From NCBI GenBank assembly GCA_903813345.2, contig CAIIXF020000008.1, forward strand, positions 7,452,366 through 7,516,365: a stretch of DNA of 64,000 nt, in the 5' to 3' direction. The notes under the pieces were generated by a model, which searched no databases, was not told the origin of the DNA, and worked only from the letters and a program-made list of their open reading frames with translations. A program made the position numbers and the translations under genes. Each line of letters starts with the position of its first letter. The stretch's first letter is position 1. This document shows positions 46,789-58,653 of this stretch, one piece after another. Source of the DNA: Owenia fusiformis (taxonomy: Eukaryota; Annelida; Polychaeta; Sabellida; Oweniidae).

Positions 46789-46873
46789 CATAGTCTTGCT
46801 TCAAGACCCTGGATCCCCCATCTCCTTTGCTACTAAAGTAGGTGGGGGGGGGGGGGCTTGAAGCAGGACTATG
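46789..46873. mobile_element. 85-bp foldback with a poly-G core
   Basis: CATAGTCTTGCTTCAAG (46789-46805) is inverted as CTTGAAGCAGGACTATG (46857-46873) with one mismatch. The spacer holds a run of 13 G. A related sequence, ATCCTGCTTCAAGACC followed by a long G-run, lies at about 54277-54361. Confidence 0.65.
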
Positions 46874-47089
46874 CCTACTAAAACAAATGCAGTTATATAC
46901 TGTAGACAAAAAAATATTTAAAAACTGTATAGTAACCCATATGTCGGAGAAACTGACATGTTTCAAAGTCAATAAAAGATATATACATATGTGAGATGTG
47001 AGCTGATTTACTCAAGTGACACCCCTGCTATAGTATATTATACTGCTGCACACACTCATTATTGCATGCAAGAATTAAAGTAAGAAAGT

Positions 47090-47410
47090 CTTGGCAAAAG
47101 CACCTAGTGCAATGGTGCTTAGAGCATCTAGCAAAGGCACTTTGCAAACGAGCCTAGCAAGGGAGCCTGTTCAGAGCACCTAACAAAATCACCTGGCAAA
47201 AGAGCCTAGCAAGAGAGCCTGTTCAGAGCACCTAACAAAATCACTTGGAAAAAGAGCCTAGCAAGATTGCCTAGCCAGTGCAAGTAACAAAATGAATTTG
47301 AGAACGAGTTTAGCAAGAGAGCCTGTTCAGAGTTCATAACAAAATCACTTAGAAAAAGAGCCTAACAAGATTGCCTAGCCAGAGCATCTAGAACAAAATC
47401 ACTTAGCAAT
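47090..47410. repeat. ~52-bp minisatellite, about six diverged copies
   Basis: Units contain GAGCCTAGCAAGAGAGCCTG then TTCAGAGCACCTAACAAAAT and CACTTGG. Within each unit the shorter word AGCACCTA or GAGCCTA recurs, so the unit itself probably grew from a smaller repeat. Confidence 0.85.
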
Positions 47411-50084
47411 AGAGCCCAATAAGTACTTAGAAAGAGAGTCTAGAAAGATCCTCACCTAACATCCATAATACACAAGAAGTAATTACTTAGTTGGATAATG
47501 GTCACTGTTACACTTTATTAAAACTATTGCCTGGATTATAGTGGATTGAGGGATCATCGTGCTAAGTACTAGTCTAGAGAGAGTCTGCTAAAGTGTACAT
47601 TGACATAATCTATTTGTTATCTCATCACAGTAAAAGAACTCTTACTAATGATACCACATTGGGCAAATTTTATGCAGAACAGAAAGGGGTATCTACAGAA
47701 GGTTCTTCAATAATGAGACCTTATTTAGGTTCTCTTTACAATATACAGGGTGTTCCATCAGTCACCACTGGCTTCAGAGTATGTTATAGGGGGGGGGGCA
47801 TGCTTTCATATCTTTCTGGAGACACAATAATACAGCATATTGTAAGTTGTATTCAATTGTTGCATTAAGAGTTGGATGTTTTGCTTTTGTGTGTTGTATT
47901 TCTTATCACAACAAAATACTGACATTGCAGAAATATCAATTCAATTTATATATCAACATATCAAATATCATATTTTGTTTTCTGAGTGTTCACTGTTACA
48001 TCTATATCTATTATATGTATATATAATCCCTTATTCATCAATTCAACTGAGGTAAAGGCAATTGGAGGTGTGGGAAAATGACCATAGTTATACCCCTGGC
48101 TTGTTATTTTATCTAACTCATTTAATTTGGCTGTCTTTCATACTAGAAGTGCACTCCAATTAATGACATTCAACTCTTCTGGATTTAAAGAGTCATCCTC
48201 GCCGGTACAATAGCTCTTCAGAATGGAGGTGATCGATATGTGCACTTAGTATTCCTGATTATAATGAAATAAGAAACTGGAAATAATCAGAGAGGGATAC
48301 ACCATAGTGTACCTAAAAGCCATCTTGTATGCAACAGCCTATTGTTTCTTTTTCAGTTTTTGATTTCATATACACAAACATGTACATATTGTGAAGTTCA
48401 AACCAACATGTATAACTATACAAGATGCATTTAAGATCATTGAGACCTTATCAATATCAGACGGTACTCATGGCCTGCCTATAGGGATTTGGGATAATGC
48501 CTAATCTCTTGATTATACCAAAGAGACCTCATCAACTCAATTGTACTTTGACGTTTTGCAATTTTGCTGATTTCTTTAGAAGGTCATGTCCGATCGAGGA
48601 CTCGGCATTGATTCTCAACATTCCCAAAGGTATACTAGGAATTCTTCTCTCTTGTTCTTGTAATTATCTCGACAAATTCCTCTTGACTAATTCATGATTC
48701 TGGGGTCTACTTTTTCAGAGTTAGTAAAAGTACAAATTAATATGTCATTGTTTGAATGATTTGTGATTTGCATTTATGGAAAGAGAATAACTTTGAGATT
48801 TATATTTTAGCGAAGCTATGAATCAATTATGTCATGTGCGATTTTTATTGTCATACTATGATTGAAACTTTGTATGGTACAGTAGGATAGGTCATGGTCT
48901 GATATTGCAATGCAGTATTATATATTAAATTGTTATATTATAAATCAGCACTAATATACACATAAAATCCTAAATATACTTAAAGTAAATCTAAATATAC
49001 TTAAAGTGAAATGATAAAAAATTTGCTGTTTTCAAATGATGTATTTCAATATTCTATATTTCATTCTTTATCACAGATGCAATCCACTTTATGCATAACT
49101 TGCTACTAGACAGACTGATAAGGCTACCAGTTATGATTCTTAATTCTGCGCTACATAACCCTGGATCTCTAAGTCTGACACTGTGATTGGTCCCCGGGGA
49201 TATGCCCTTCTCAATAGTGCACGAACCCACGGAACAATCCAGGGCTGTTTTAGAGAATTAATAGCAATGTTCAGCAATTATAACCATTACTCCAATAACT
49301 TATCATAATATTGACACGATTAAATCTGATGAGAAAAATCAGAGATTTTCCTGTATAATATTGAAACAGATCATGCTTGTCCGTCCTTAAAAATTCCGTC
49401 AGTCATGCTTATCAACCATCGATTCTCCTTAAAATTTGAATAAAGTATTTGATTTTGGTAAATCACATTGCAATATAGAGTTCAAACTATAACTCTATGT
49501 CATTAATTATTTGGTAATTTCAGTATCTTATAGTTTAAAATGTGTTTCAAATATTGCTCACCCCGTGATGTAATGTCCAGGTTGTGATTTCCCAGTGAAT
49601 TCATCCAGGGGCTATACAAACACACATCTCTTATTCATGACGAACTACACAATGATTTATTGACAGCCAACATGATTTATCTGAGAAAAGTTACATAGCT
49701 TTGTGAAGAATCATAATTCATAAATTCAGAGTTGGTATCCTTTTGTACTTATCAAGGTCAGACAAAACCTGACAAGCAGATTTTAGTAGAAAAGAAATAG
49801 ATAGTTTAATTGCTTTCTCTTTTTCATTATTACTTATCTGAATATAGCAAATGACTCATCTTTTCTATATAAATAACCCAGGAAATAAATATTTGTTTGT
49901 TTTAGATTTATTTTTATCTTTAGATTAATTCAGTTTTCTTTTGGTGATTGTTGATGTTTTTTCATAGAATTCATGTCAAGTTTATACAGTTTTCATTCTG
50001 TTCTGATTTGTTATGAATTTCCAACATAAATATTTCTCTCTTCTGAAAAACAAACCTCCCTTGTATTAATAGTTCATTTCGATG
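47411..50084. other. Non-coding stretch
   Basis: No gene supported. A possible short imperfect inverted repeat lies at about 49138-49261 (ends TTAATTCT...ACCCTGGAT and its complement), too diverged to call. Confidence 0.4.
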
Positions 50085-50259
50085 CATTAAAACCTGTCTA
50101 ATCCAAACGCCAGTAGAACCAGCCAAGAATGTTCAGTTTGGCAGGTGTTCATATTTCAAGGTTTTTTAACATGGAAGTCTATGCAGATTAAAAAAACAAA
50201 GGTGTTCACATTGAGAGGTATTCAGATTAGAGAGCTGTTTTGATATACAGGTTTTACTG
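50085..50259. mobile_element. CAGTAAAACCTGT-family MITE, diverged copy
   Basis: The left end CATTAAAACCTGTCTAATCC is paired with the right end ACAGGTTTTACTG followed by TA. The interior has GGTGTTCA repeats like those of the copy at 44514-44682. Confidence 0.65.
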
Positions 50260-53200
50260 TATTTTATTTTAGAAAGGAAAGCACAGCCTTAGAACAAGCC
50301 TAACAAAATCCTGAGTGACATCATTTATTACAAATAAGTGCACTTTTCAATTAAATTAAATATAGTTCATAGATCCAAACTAAGACAATTAATATAAGTA
50401 ATCCTTTGGTTTCAACAACAAAGTTTGTTGATCAATGGAAATAAAACCCAATTGATCTTGGAATTCTTATTCAAATAAATTAATGATTCATCTAAACTTC
50501 TTCATTTTTCAGTCCTAGATTTGTTTTGCCAAAAACACAAAAGTCTGAAAAATTTATGGGTCAAAAAAAATTCTGAATCCCATTAATTAGAAAACAACAT
50601 TAAATTCATTCCTCTATCTATGAATACAAATATACAGATGGGTGGACACAATAAGCTTCGGCATTTTCTATGCTATTGATTCAACCCAGTGACAAATTGC
50701 CATGTTAAGTGACAACGAAATGTGGTGTGAATAAAATTGATTCCAACGCAATAAAAAAAAAATCGCATTTATCACAATAGAACTGTATGCCCATTCAGGG
50801 AAAAGTGGACATCCATTTTAGGTTTCAATCATCCATTTGAGATTTCAATCATCCATTTCGATTTTAATCACCTGAAAGACACATCTGACAATACGAAAGC
50901 CAGTAGATTTATTTGGATGTCAAAATAATACTTTAAAGCGAGAACACAATTACGTAGTCTCACAAATGAAATGGAAATAGAGAAACAGATTAAGATGTCT
51001 AAGAATGCCTTAACGGTGACATACGAATGATTACAAGCAATCATACAAACAGCTTTTTCAACCTATAACTTGTATTTCTCTACTTGTGGATTTTAATGTC
51101 ATTATCAATAATTATTGAATCTATATAGTCCTTTTATTATACCAATCTTCTTTAATAAAAACAGACTCACTTTATTTCAGTGTATGAAAATAACGTGAAT
51201 TAAGAAATATACTTCCTCAGTACCAACATTTATTTTGCGCTGAATTCTATCTAAATGCCTCAGTTCAGGTTGCTTAAAGGCTTGTTCATAACGAAAAAGA
51301 GGGAGAATCATTTTTAGCTGAAAACTACTGTGGAAAAATTATACTTCAAGACTTTTGTTTGTTAACAAGGATAGATGAATGATACAGAAGTTAACAAAAG
51401 AGATACCATGAAATAGAATTTACATATAGTACAAAAACATTGAGCTAATCCCTTTATATAAAACAATATTTTTTCCCACCCACCACCGGAAATGTCCTCT
51501 CTACTTGAAATAAGTTATTTTAGTCATCCCTAAAAATGATTACTAATAATGAATAGCAATTACTCTCCGCTATTTTTGGTAACATTCAATTCGAAACGCT
51601 TCAACTATTATAAAAATGATGTAAAATTCAGGCTTAAAAGTACAGGCGTATGTACTGTACTATGCAAGAAGTTTTCATACCTGTCAAATAGTGGGAGGGG
51701 GTCACAGGGGCTTGTAGTTAGACTAAGATCTCAATAATAATGTTCACAAAGCTCTTTATTATTTTTTTGATACATATTTAACAAAAATGGTACTCTTCCT
51801 GATTCTATTGCTTTTTTAAACGACACCTCCATGAAATTTTCGAAGAGATCAATCACTAGAGATGGGACAGATTACAGTGATCAATCAGCATCTTTCCAAG
51901 TACAATTAAAGGAACTCACACAGCGTTACATCCAAAGTCTAAAATCAGCTCACGAAATTCATTTATGGAGCATTATCAATTTCTGGTGGTTTTTTACACT
52001 AGCAGCCTGACTCTGTAGAAATCATAGATGTGCTCATACAACTGGAAAATAGGTTACTAAAAATAAATTAGATCAACCTATATCTGCCATGCTGTTCTAT
52101 TTTAGATGATCATGTTGAAATAAAGCAACTAAATGACTGATTAATAGATGAAAAGCAAAATCACAAAGAGCAACATTCAAAACCAAAATAAACCCCTAGA
52201 AAATATACAAACCACATATTCAACCAATATAAAATCACAACCAATTTTGACACGAACCAAACTGTATATAGTAAAATATTAATTTACCAAAAAGAATTTT
52301 GAATAGTCATAATAATAAATAAATAAATAAAAATACATCAAAAAAAGGAAATTCATAATAATTTTTTTTTAAATTATTAAAAATTTAATAGAAAAAAGAG
52401 ATAAGAGATAAGAAATAATAAAGCAGGCATGTAGTTTTTCATTCTAAATTTATATAGAGACACACCCAAAATGCAGATACTACATTCGAATTGTATTCAG
52501 ATATCATCACAATAACACTAAATTACTTGAACAACCTACAAAGGTGGTTTACAATTTGTCTTGATGGGTTTGCAGCAAGGTGTCAGCTTCAGTTATGTCT
52601 TCCATAAGAACATGCTCTATAATGTCAACATAATCATTCCAAGCCATGGATAGCAATGACAGAACTTGTGATTTCTTTCCACACAAGGCATTGAATCAAT
52701 ATGATCAATGATCTCATTTTTATTTTCATCCAAAATTTTACATGGTGCATTTTATTTAATATTCAATTCATTCTTAATCATTTCATATTTCAGAGGCAAT
52801 CTAATTATATTATCTTGCATCATCTCTCATCATACACAATCACTGTTAAACTTCTATTGGGTTTAGACTGGCATGTGACATTGCATGTTATGTTTCAGAG
52901 AAAAAACAAAATAGCTTTATCCTATTAATAATACATTTTAAAGACAAAAGTATTTCTTTTACAATTATCATACGATATAATGTGTTTTGTGACAATGTAA
53001 GTAGGTTTATATACAAGTATAAAAATTTGATCGGTGAGAGCTTAGAGTTAAATAGAAAACTCAAGCAAAATTGACAATGATGATATCTATGTCTAATTAT
53101 GGCTTTATTAATATTCACCAGTGACAATTGTCTTCTTAAGTCTCTTCAGTACATCGGGTGATTATATCTTCTTCAAATTACAGAACATTGCACTGATAAA

Positions 53201-54040
53201 ATAAAACTATAACAAAAGAAATGAGAATGAACTTTACAAAAATGCTGCAATTTCTAAGAAGCCATATTGTTTATCATAAATCAACCAAACATTTATCTCG
53301 GTGAGTTTATATCCAAGGAAAAAAAAAAGTTCACGTTGACTGGTAAGATTCACCAGTCTATTCTGCCATAAAAGTTGAATCTTCTTTTTCAAATAGAACA
53401 CTACTATGATAACAATAAGATCTAATAAAGTCAGTAACCCCCAGTAACCCTAAAAGCTGAAGTAATTTTGATTTAAGCATCTTTAATATATAAGCTCTTA
53501 TCGATGAAAAACTTAACCTTAAATGTAGAAAAGTAGAAAATGAAGAAAATTTCCATAACGAAGTTAGTAATTCAACCTAAGGAACATCTTAAGATGTTAT
53601 TGTTCTAGAATTGCAAATTCCAATTCCATCACTTATATCTATTTCAAGTAAGTATATTCTGAACATCAAATCATCATTACCAATTAATTGGCATTACACT
53701 TTTGGTGCAAAGCAATAAAACCTCAATATGTTTTCTGTGATTGAGCATTTGGGAGAAACATCCTGTCGAGTTTTGAACATTGATGTGGAAGATATTAGGA
53801 TTTTATAAGTCCACCATGACATATATACAAACTATCTTCTGAAAAAATAATGGTAACTGCCCATGAGTCATATATTTCAGAATCTGTTTATTATTAGAGA
53901 ATACAGGTGCAATCCTAGTAGAGAGATCCCATTCCAGTTTACTAGACCCACTCTTATAGACTGGTTGCATGTCAAGACAAAGTTGGTGTGGGTACTATGG
54001 TGATACTATACTAATAGTATTTTCATGCACTCTTAGTACC
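50260..54040. other. Non-coding stretch
   Basis: No gene or clear repeat family. ATCCATTT occurs three times in tandem near 50811-50860. Confidence 0.45.
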
Positions 54041-54170
54041 TATGTGCAATCCTTGTATTTAGGTGTTATCCTAATATTAAGATGCAATCCTCATACTATC
54101 ATACTAAGATTGCAATCCTAGTATCAATGTGCAATCCTTGTATTGAGTTGCAATCCTAGTATTTCATATA
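54041..54170. repeat. Short ~22-bp minisatellite
   Basis: TGCAATCCTAGTAT or TGCAATCCTTGTAT recurs about five times with variable spacing. Confidence 0.7.
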
Positions 54171-55507
54171 GGAGCAAGTACTATTCATCCTTCTTTCAAT
54201 ACACAATATACTTTTATCTATTTCCGATCATTTTGATGAAACCATAGATTTTATTTTTAGAATTCCACTGAGGCAATCCTGCTTCAAGACCTTGTGACTA
54301 CCTAATATATACATAACTTCCACAAGATGGGGTGAAGTAGATGGGGTGGGGAGGGGGGGGGGGTTCTGAGACTTGATAAAAAACAACTTCTATAGTATCT
54401 ATTCTTGTTGGGCAAATGGTTCTGATTTGTTTTATGTGTTATTTGTTTTAGTGCAAAGTGGCAATAAGATACGCCTCTATGACTTGGTTGAGGTCTATTG
54501 ATTTGTTAAGTCATTCGAGGGAATTAAATGTAAAATTATCATTGGAACTGTATCTGAGAATTTGACAGCTAAGAGCATAATTCAGTGGTAAACAAAAACA
54601 CTCACGGGAATGAACAGTCAGGGTGATCGTGTTCCAAAATGTAAAATAAAATGAAACGAGAGAAATTATCATGAAACGAAGTTGCCAACTCATTGGCGTC
54701 AACACATTTTCTCTTTTTTATTTCATCACATTTTCCTTTGTACTTTGTCAACTGTCCGAGGACAATTAATTTTGTTGCATTTAATTAATAATCATTTTGT
54801 CAAATATTATACAGCACATTCCAATGCAAAGGTTGTTTTATTCCAATATGCTTTTCATAGCAAACTCACTGGGGACTCCCATTTTGAGAGAAATCAGCCA
54901 AACCAGATAGGCATTAATCATAACAGAAATATATTTCTGAAAACAAACGTATTAATTAATAAACCTAATATGACAATTACAATATGACTGGAAAGACTTC
55001 CTCTCATTTTGAATAGAATTAACACTATAGGGTATAAAATAATTGAAACCTAGTGAACCCCATCAATAATTTGTGTCTTTAATAATGCTGTAAGGTTGTG
55101 TTTCTTGATAATTCAATCACAATTGAACAGAACGGAGACAATGATTTAAGAACAAAATAATGGGAGCTGGAGGGGAAGACGACCTGGGAAATTGATATAA
55201 TAAATTACAATTAAATAAAGTTTGAGCTAGGCTAGTGTAGGTTAATAAAATGTTGAGAAAATTTCCTCTCCTTTAAATTAAAATATTTTCATAAAAATGC
55301 ATTTACAGTAAAAATGTTACTGTTTTCATTTACTACAAAAGTAACAACCCAACTTAAATGGTACAAAAATGTAACAATGAGTTACAGATGCGAAATTCTG
55401 ACAAACACTGACGTTTTTACACCACCAAGCATCAATCAAACAAAACTATTACTTTTACAATATGTTACTACATGTAGTTCCTTGAAGTTCAACATATATT
55501 TCATATA

Positions 55508-56292
55508 CCGTATTCTCTCCAATAAAACGCACAGTGCGTCTCCCAAATTCTCCTGGAGGAGATGTCTCAAATGACAAAATCCCCGGGAATTTGTGAAAAA
55601 AAATTTGGGCGATAATAGGGTGTTTCATAATTTTCCTCTTTAAAATTAGACTCACTCCAACTAGATAACATATTATCATACCTCAATGTTTTCCTCATGC
55701 ATTCATCAATCTGCTGAATGTGTTTCAGTGGGTTAATTGGCATTATAATACGCATCATTCAATATTGATGATAAACATCCACTCCAATTGCTCCGAGCAG
55801 GCGCCATTTTGGAAATTGACACCGATCCTGGAGTCAAAATCTAAAGGCTTCTTGTATCTGAATTGTCCTCATAGTTGGTGAAAATATGTTTTATATCCAT
55901 ATAATGCTACTTAACATTTATAAAGGATTGAATATTTGTTTGTGGGAAAGGGCAGAAGAATATTTATAGATCGGAACTCCCATGATGCACTGCAAGTTTG
56001 AGTAATGGCGACGGGCCCGAATTAACGTTCATTGTAGCTTTTAACTCATCACTATAAGGTTATCATGAACGTAATTATAGCTCATAAGGTTCCTTAGACA
56101 CATCTGTAACAGCATTATACTCACAAACGGCTCTTTCGATAGCGGTAAGTGAATAATTCAATATTACCCTATTATCGCCCAGTCGAATAAATTATATTTT
56201 TTCTTGATTTTTGTTTTTCAAGTTGCCAGTCTTTCTTGGAAAAGTCGGGTGTGCGTTTATTGGAGTGTGTGCGTTTATTAGAGATAATACGG
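55508..56292. mobile_element. 785-bp Tc1/mariner-like MITE, second copy
   Basis: The ends CCGTATTCTCTCCAATAA and TTATTAGAGATAATACGG are flanked by TA. Inner inverted blocks GGGCGATAATAGGG and CCCTATTATCGCCCA form a second stem. The interior has GGCGCCATTTTGG (YY1-like) and ACTCCCATGATGCACTGC (ZNF143-like). It has the same measured length as the element at 6691-7475, but the interiors are mostly dissimilar. Confidence 0.78.
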
Positions 56293-57660
56293 TACCCTGA
56301 CCTAAGTCATTCTGATACTCATAGCATCTTTCTGTTTCTCCAGAAAAATGTCAAGGCTGAGAGGAAATGAGATGTCATGGTTTATTATGATGAACCTAAA
56401 TAGCTTATATAAAAGAGACAACTTCCTATTACCTAACTTCTCACCAAAATCCCAATTGGTCTAAAAAAGCAATCATGGGAAAATTTGTTGGTTCTCACTT
56501 ACGCAAGTGAAAAATAGAAGAAGTCCCAATTAAATATTGACTTTCAAAGACAAGTTAAAGAAGCACTTTGTGTAAATTGGCATTTGAGATTGATGGCTAT
56601 TGATAAAATTGACTTTATTCTTGACTATAATTCAATTATATGTTCATTTTAAGAAAAACAACATCATTTATATCAGTTTAACAATGGTAATTTATGGTCA
56701 TTCTAAACTTAACAGTAAATTCAAGTGACATTAATTTTTAAAATTATTTCAAATAAATGTATGTACATTTATATGGTTAAACCACCCAAATTGAACACAT
56801 ATCTATATATAAAATGATCACTAAGGTTATCACCTCTCTGAAACATTCACCTCTGTGATTTCAATAAAATGACCTCCTATTGACTCCCATGTTAAATATA
56901 CATGTACCACTTCAAGCTGAAAACCTCCAACTTAAACTTCTTTGATAGTCTCATAGGCATTTACCCAAGAGAGTTTCAATCGCACCGGATACAAGGTTGG
57001 GCAAAATAAAATAGGTCATATAATAGACTATTATACTCAATGCTGAATCTTAGAGAATAAAAGTTAATATCAATTTTAAAGAAGCTCTCTAATTGGAAAA
57101 TATGATACGCCTTCTCCTTAACCTATTACGAGATTGTCTTATAGAATGTGTGGGTGTTGAAGATCTGTCACGGATTCACAATTTGTCAGAGTGGGCGGGT
57201 TTCTCCGATGAAGTCTTGTGGAACTCCAAGAAAGTTACTGATTAAATAATCAATGAATTTAAATAAATGGAGAATTTTATATTAAAGCGGCTCTAAGGTC
57301 TGTGGAGAGAAAAATGGAGAAATTTTACCTTTTCTGAGCTATCGGGGTGAAGTTTGGTCTAACATCTTCTTCCTTATTCCTATTTTATAAAAATGTATGC
57401 ATATGGCAATATTCATCAACCAGTAGAACTGGCAAATCGTTTAGAATCTACAATTCCATACAAGGAGTCCCACTCATAGATTTTTCAAATTCTTTCCAAG
57501 TCGACGTCGAAACACCTAGCGGGTGAAATTGAAACTAATTTTTCTGGCTGCTCGAATCGATAAAATCTCTGATAGTGTGAGTCTTTTTATGAAATCTTTC
57601 TGATAGAAAACACTTAATTAATATTAGAAAGCATTAAATGTTGAATCCGAAGCGTAATCT
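56293..57660. other. Non-coding stretch
   Basis: No exon or repeat family supported. Confidence 0.45.
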
Positions 57661-57793
57661 GAAATAAAAGTGAAAAAACATTGCGCGGACGTCAGAGAAA
57701 AACTTCCGGTTTAATAAAAAATGGCGGACGTCGAAGGAGAAATTATGACGAAGAATTAGAGAATTTTCTTTTGCCATTATCGATCGTTATAAG
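57661..57793 (+). promoter_or_regulatory. Promoter-like segment with ETS and YY1 motifs and a donor site
   Basis: GGACGTCAG, ACTTCCGGTTT (ETS-like) and AAAATGGCGGACG (YY1-like) occur within 45 bp. The sequence then runs through a short open frame (MADVEGEIMTKN, stop) to a consensus donor AAG/GTATGT at 57793/57794. The arrangement resembles a TATA-less housekeeping first exon on the plus strand. I found no following exon, so it may be a mobile fragment or chance. Confidence 0.25.
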
Positions 57794-58419
57794 GTATGTG
57801 CACAAATTCTAGTAGCATACATGGAAAATAGATACATTTTTAAAGGCAACAACATATTCAAAGCTTTCATTTTACGATAGGCCCAGGATCATTGGATACG
57901 ACTCGGCAATCGATACTCCCACTTTAAGGTATTTCTTAGTGAGAAGATGCAAAATAAAATAAAAAGTTATTTGGTCAATATGATTCTGTGAGTCAGGGTG
58001 GTCAATTCAGGGTGGTTGAGTGGTTGAAAATCCAAAATGTGGCTGCCCTGCCCAGACCACAAATCCAAGAATAATCGCTAAATTAGCCAATCAGTCTATG
58101 TAAATAAATAGAGGAGTTTAGACATTTCTTTGCAATCAGAATTGGTAAAATTTGGCAGCTAGATCAAATCCTTTGGATACCACTGAGTGTCCATTCTGCC
58201 GTATTGAAACAGAATAGGAATACAACTAACACGGAAACACGATTTTGCAAAACAATTCAGATGCCATGGTAATGATTCAAATGGACAGCGCGTGGTTATT
58301 TGGTTCAATCTCACCATGTATTGACTTATATATACTGGTAACTTCATAGTTATTTAAAACTATCCTGTTTTTTATATCATTCTGAGTGCACAGAGTTGAG
58401 AGCACCCTGGCTTATAGTA

Positions 58420-58653
58420 TATACTCCACGTCAAAAGTTTGGTAATACCAAATCTGCTATCGGACCATATATTAAGACCTGGCAAATTTGGCAAATGAAA
58501 AAGAATCATTAAATTTGTCCATGTTTGACCTTTGTAACAACCTTTTTTGGGGTTGTTGAGTTGGTGCTGAACAACCCAAGTTTGGCACTGAGTTGTATTA
58601 CCATGAGGTCTAATTTTGAGACAGAGTTGCCAAACTTATTTGGGGGGAGTGTA
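58420..58653. mobile_element. Short Tc1-like inverted-repeat element
   Basis: The left end ATACTCCACGTCAAAAGTTT plus GG is opposed by CCAAACTTATTTGGGGGG then AGTGTAT. After inversion the ends share ACTCC, an A-rich spacer and AGTTTGG. The interior repeats TTTGGTAATACCAAA-like and AACAACC/GGTTGTTG hairpins. No transposase. Confidence 0.5.

Noticed and set aside
49138-49261. Imperfect inverted repeat around CCCTGGATC
   Set aside because: The arms are too diverged and the boundaries unclear. Listed only within the surrounding stretch.
57721-57759. Short frame MADVEGEIMTKN
   Set aside because: Only 12 codons before a stop. It is noted only as part of the promoter-like segment and not called as a gene.
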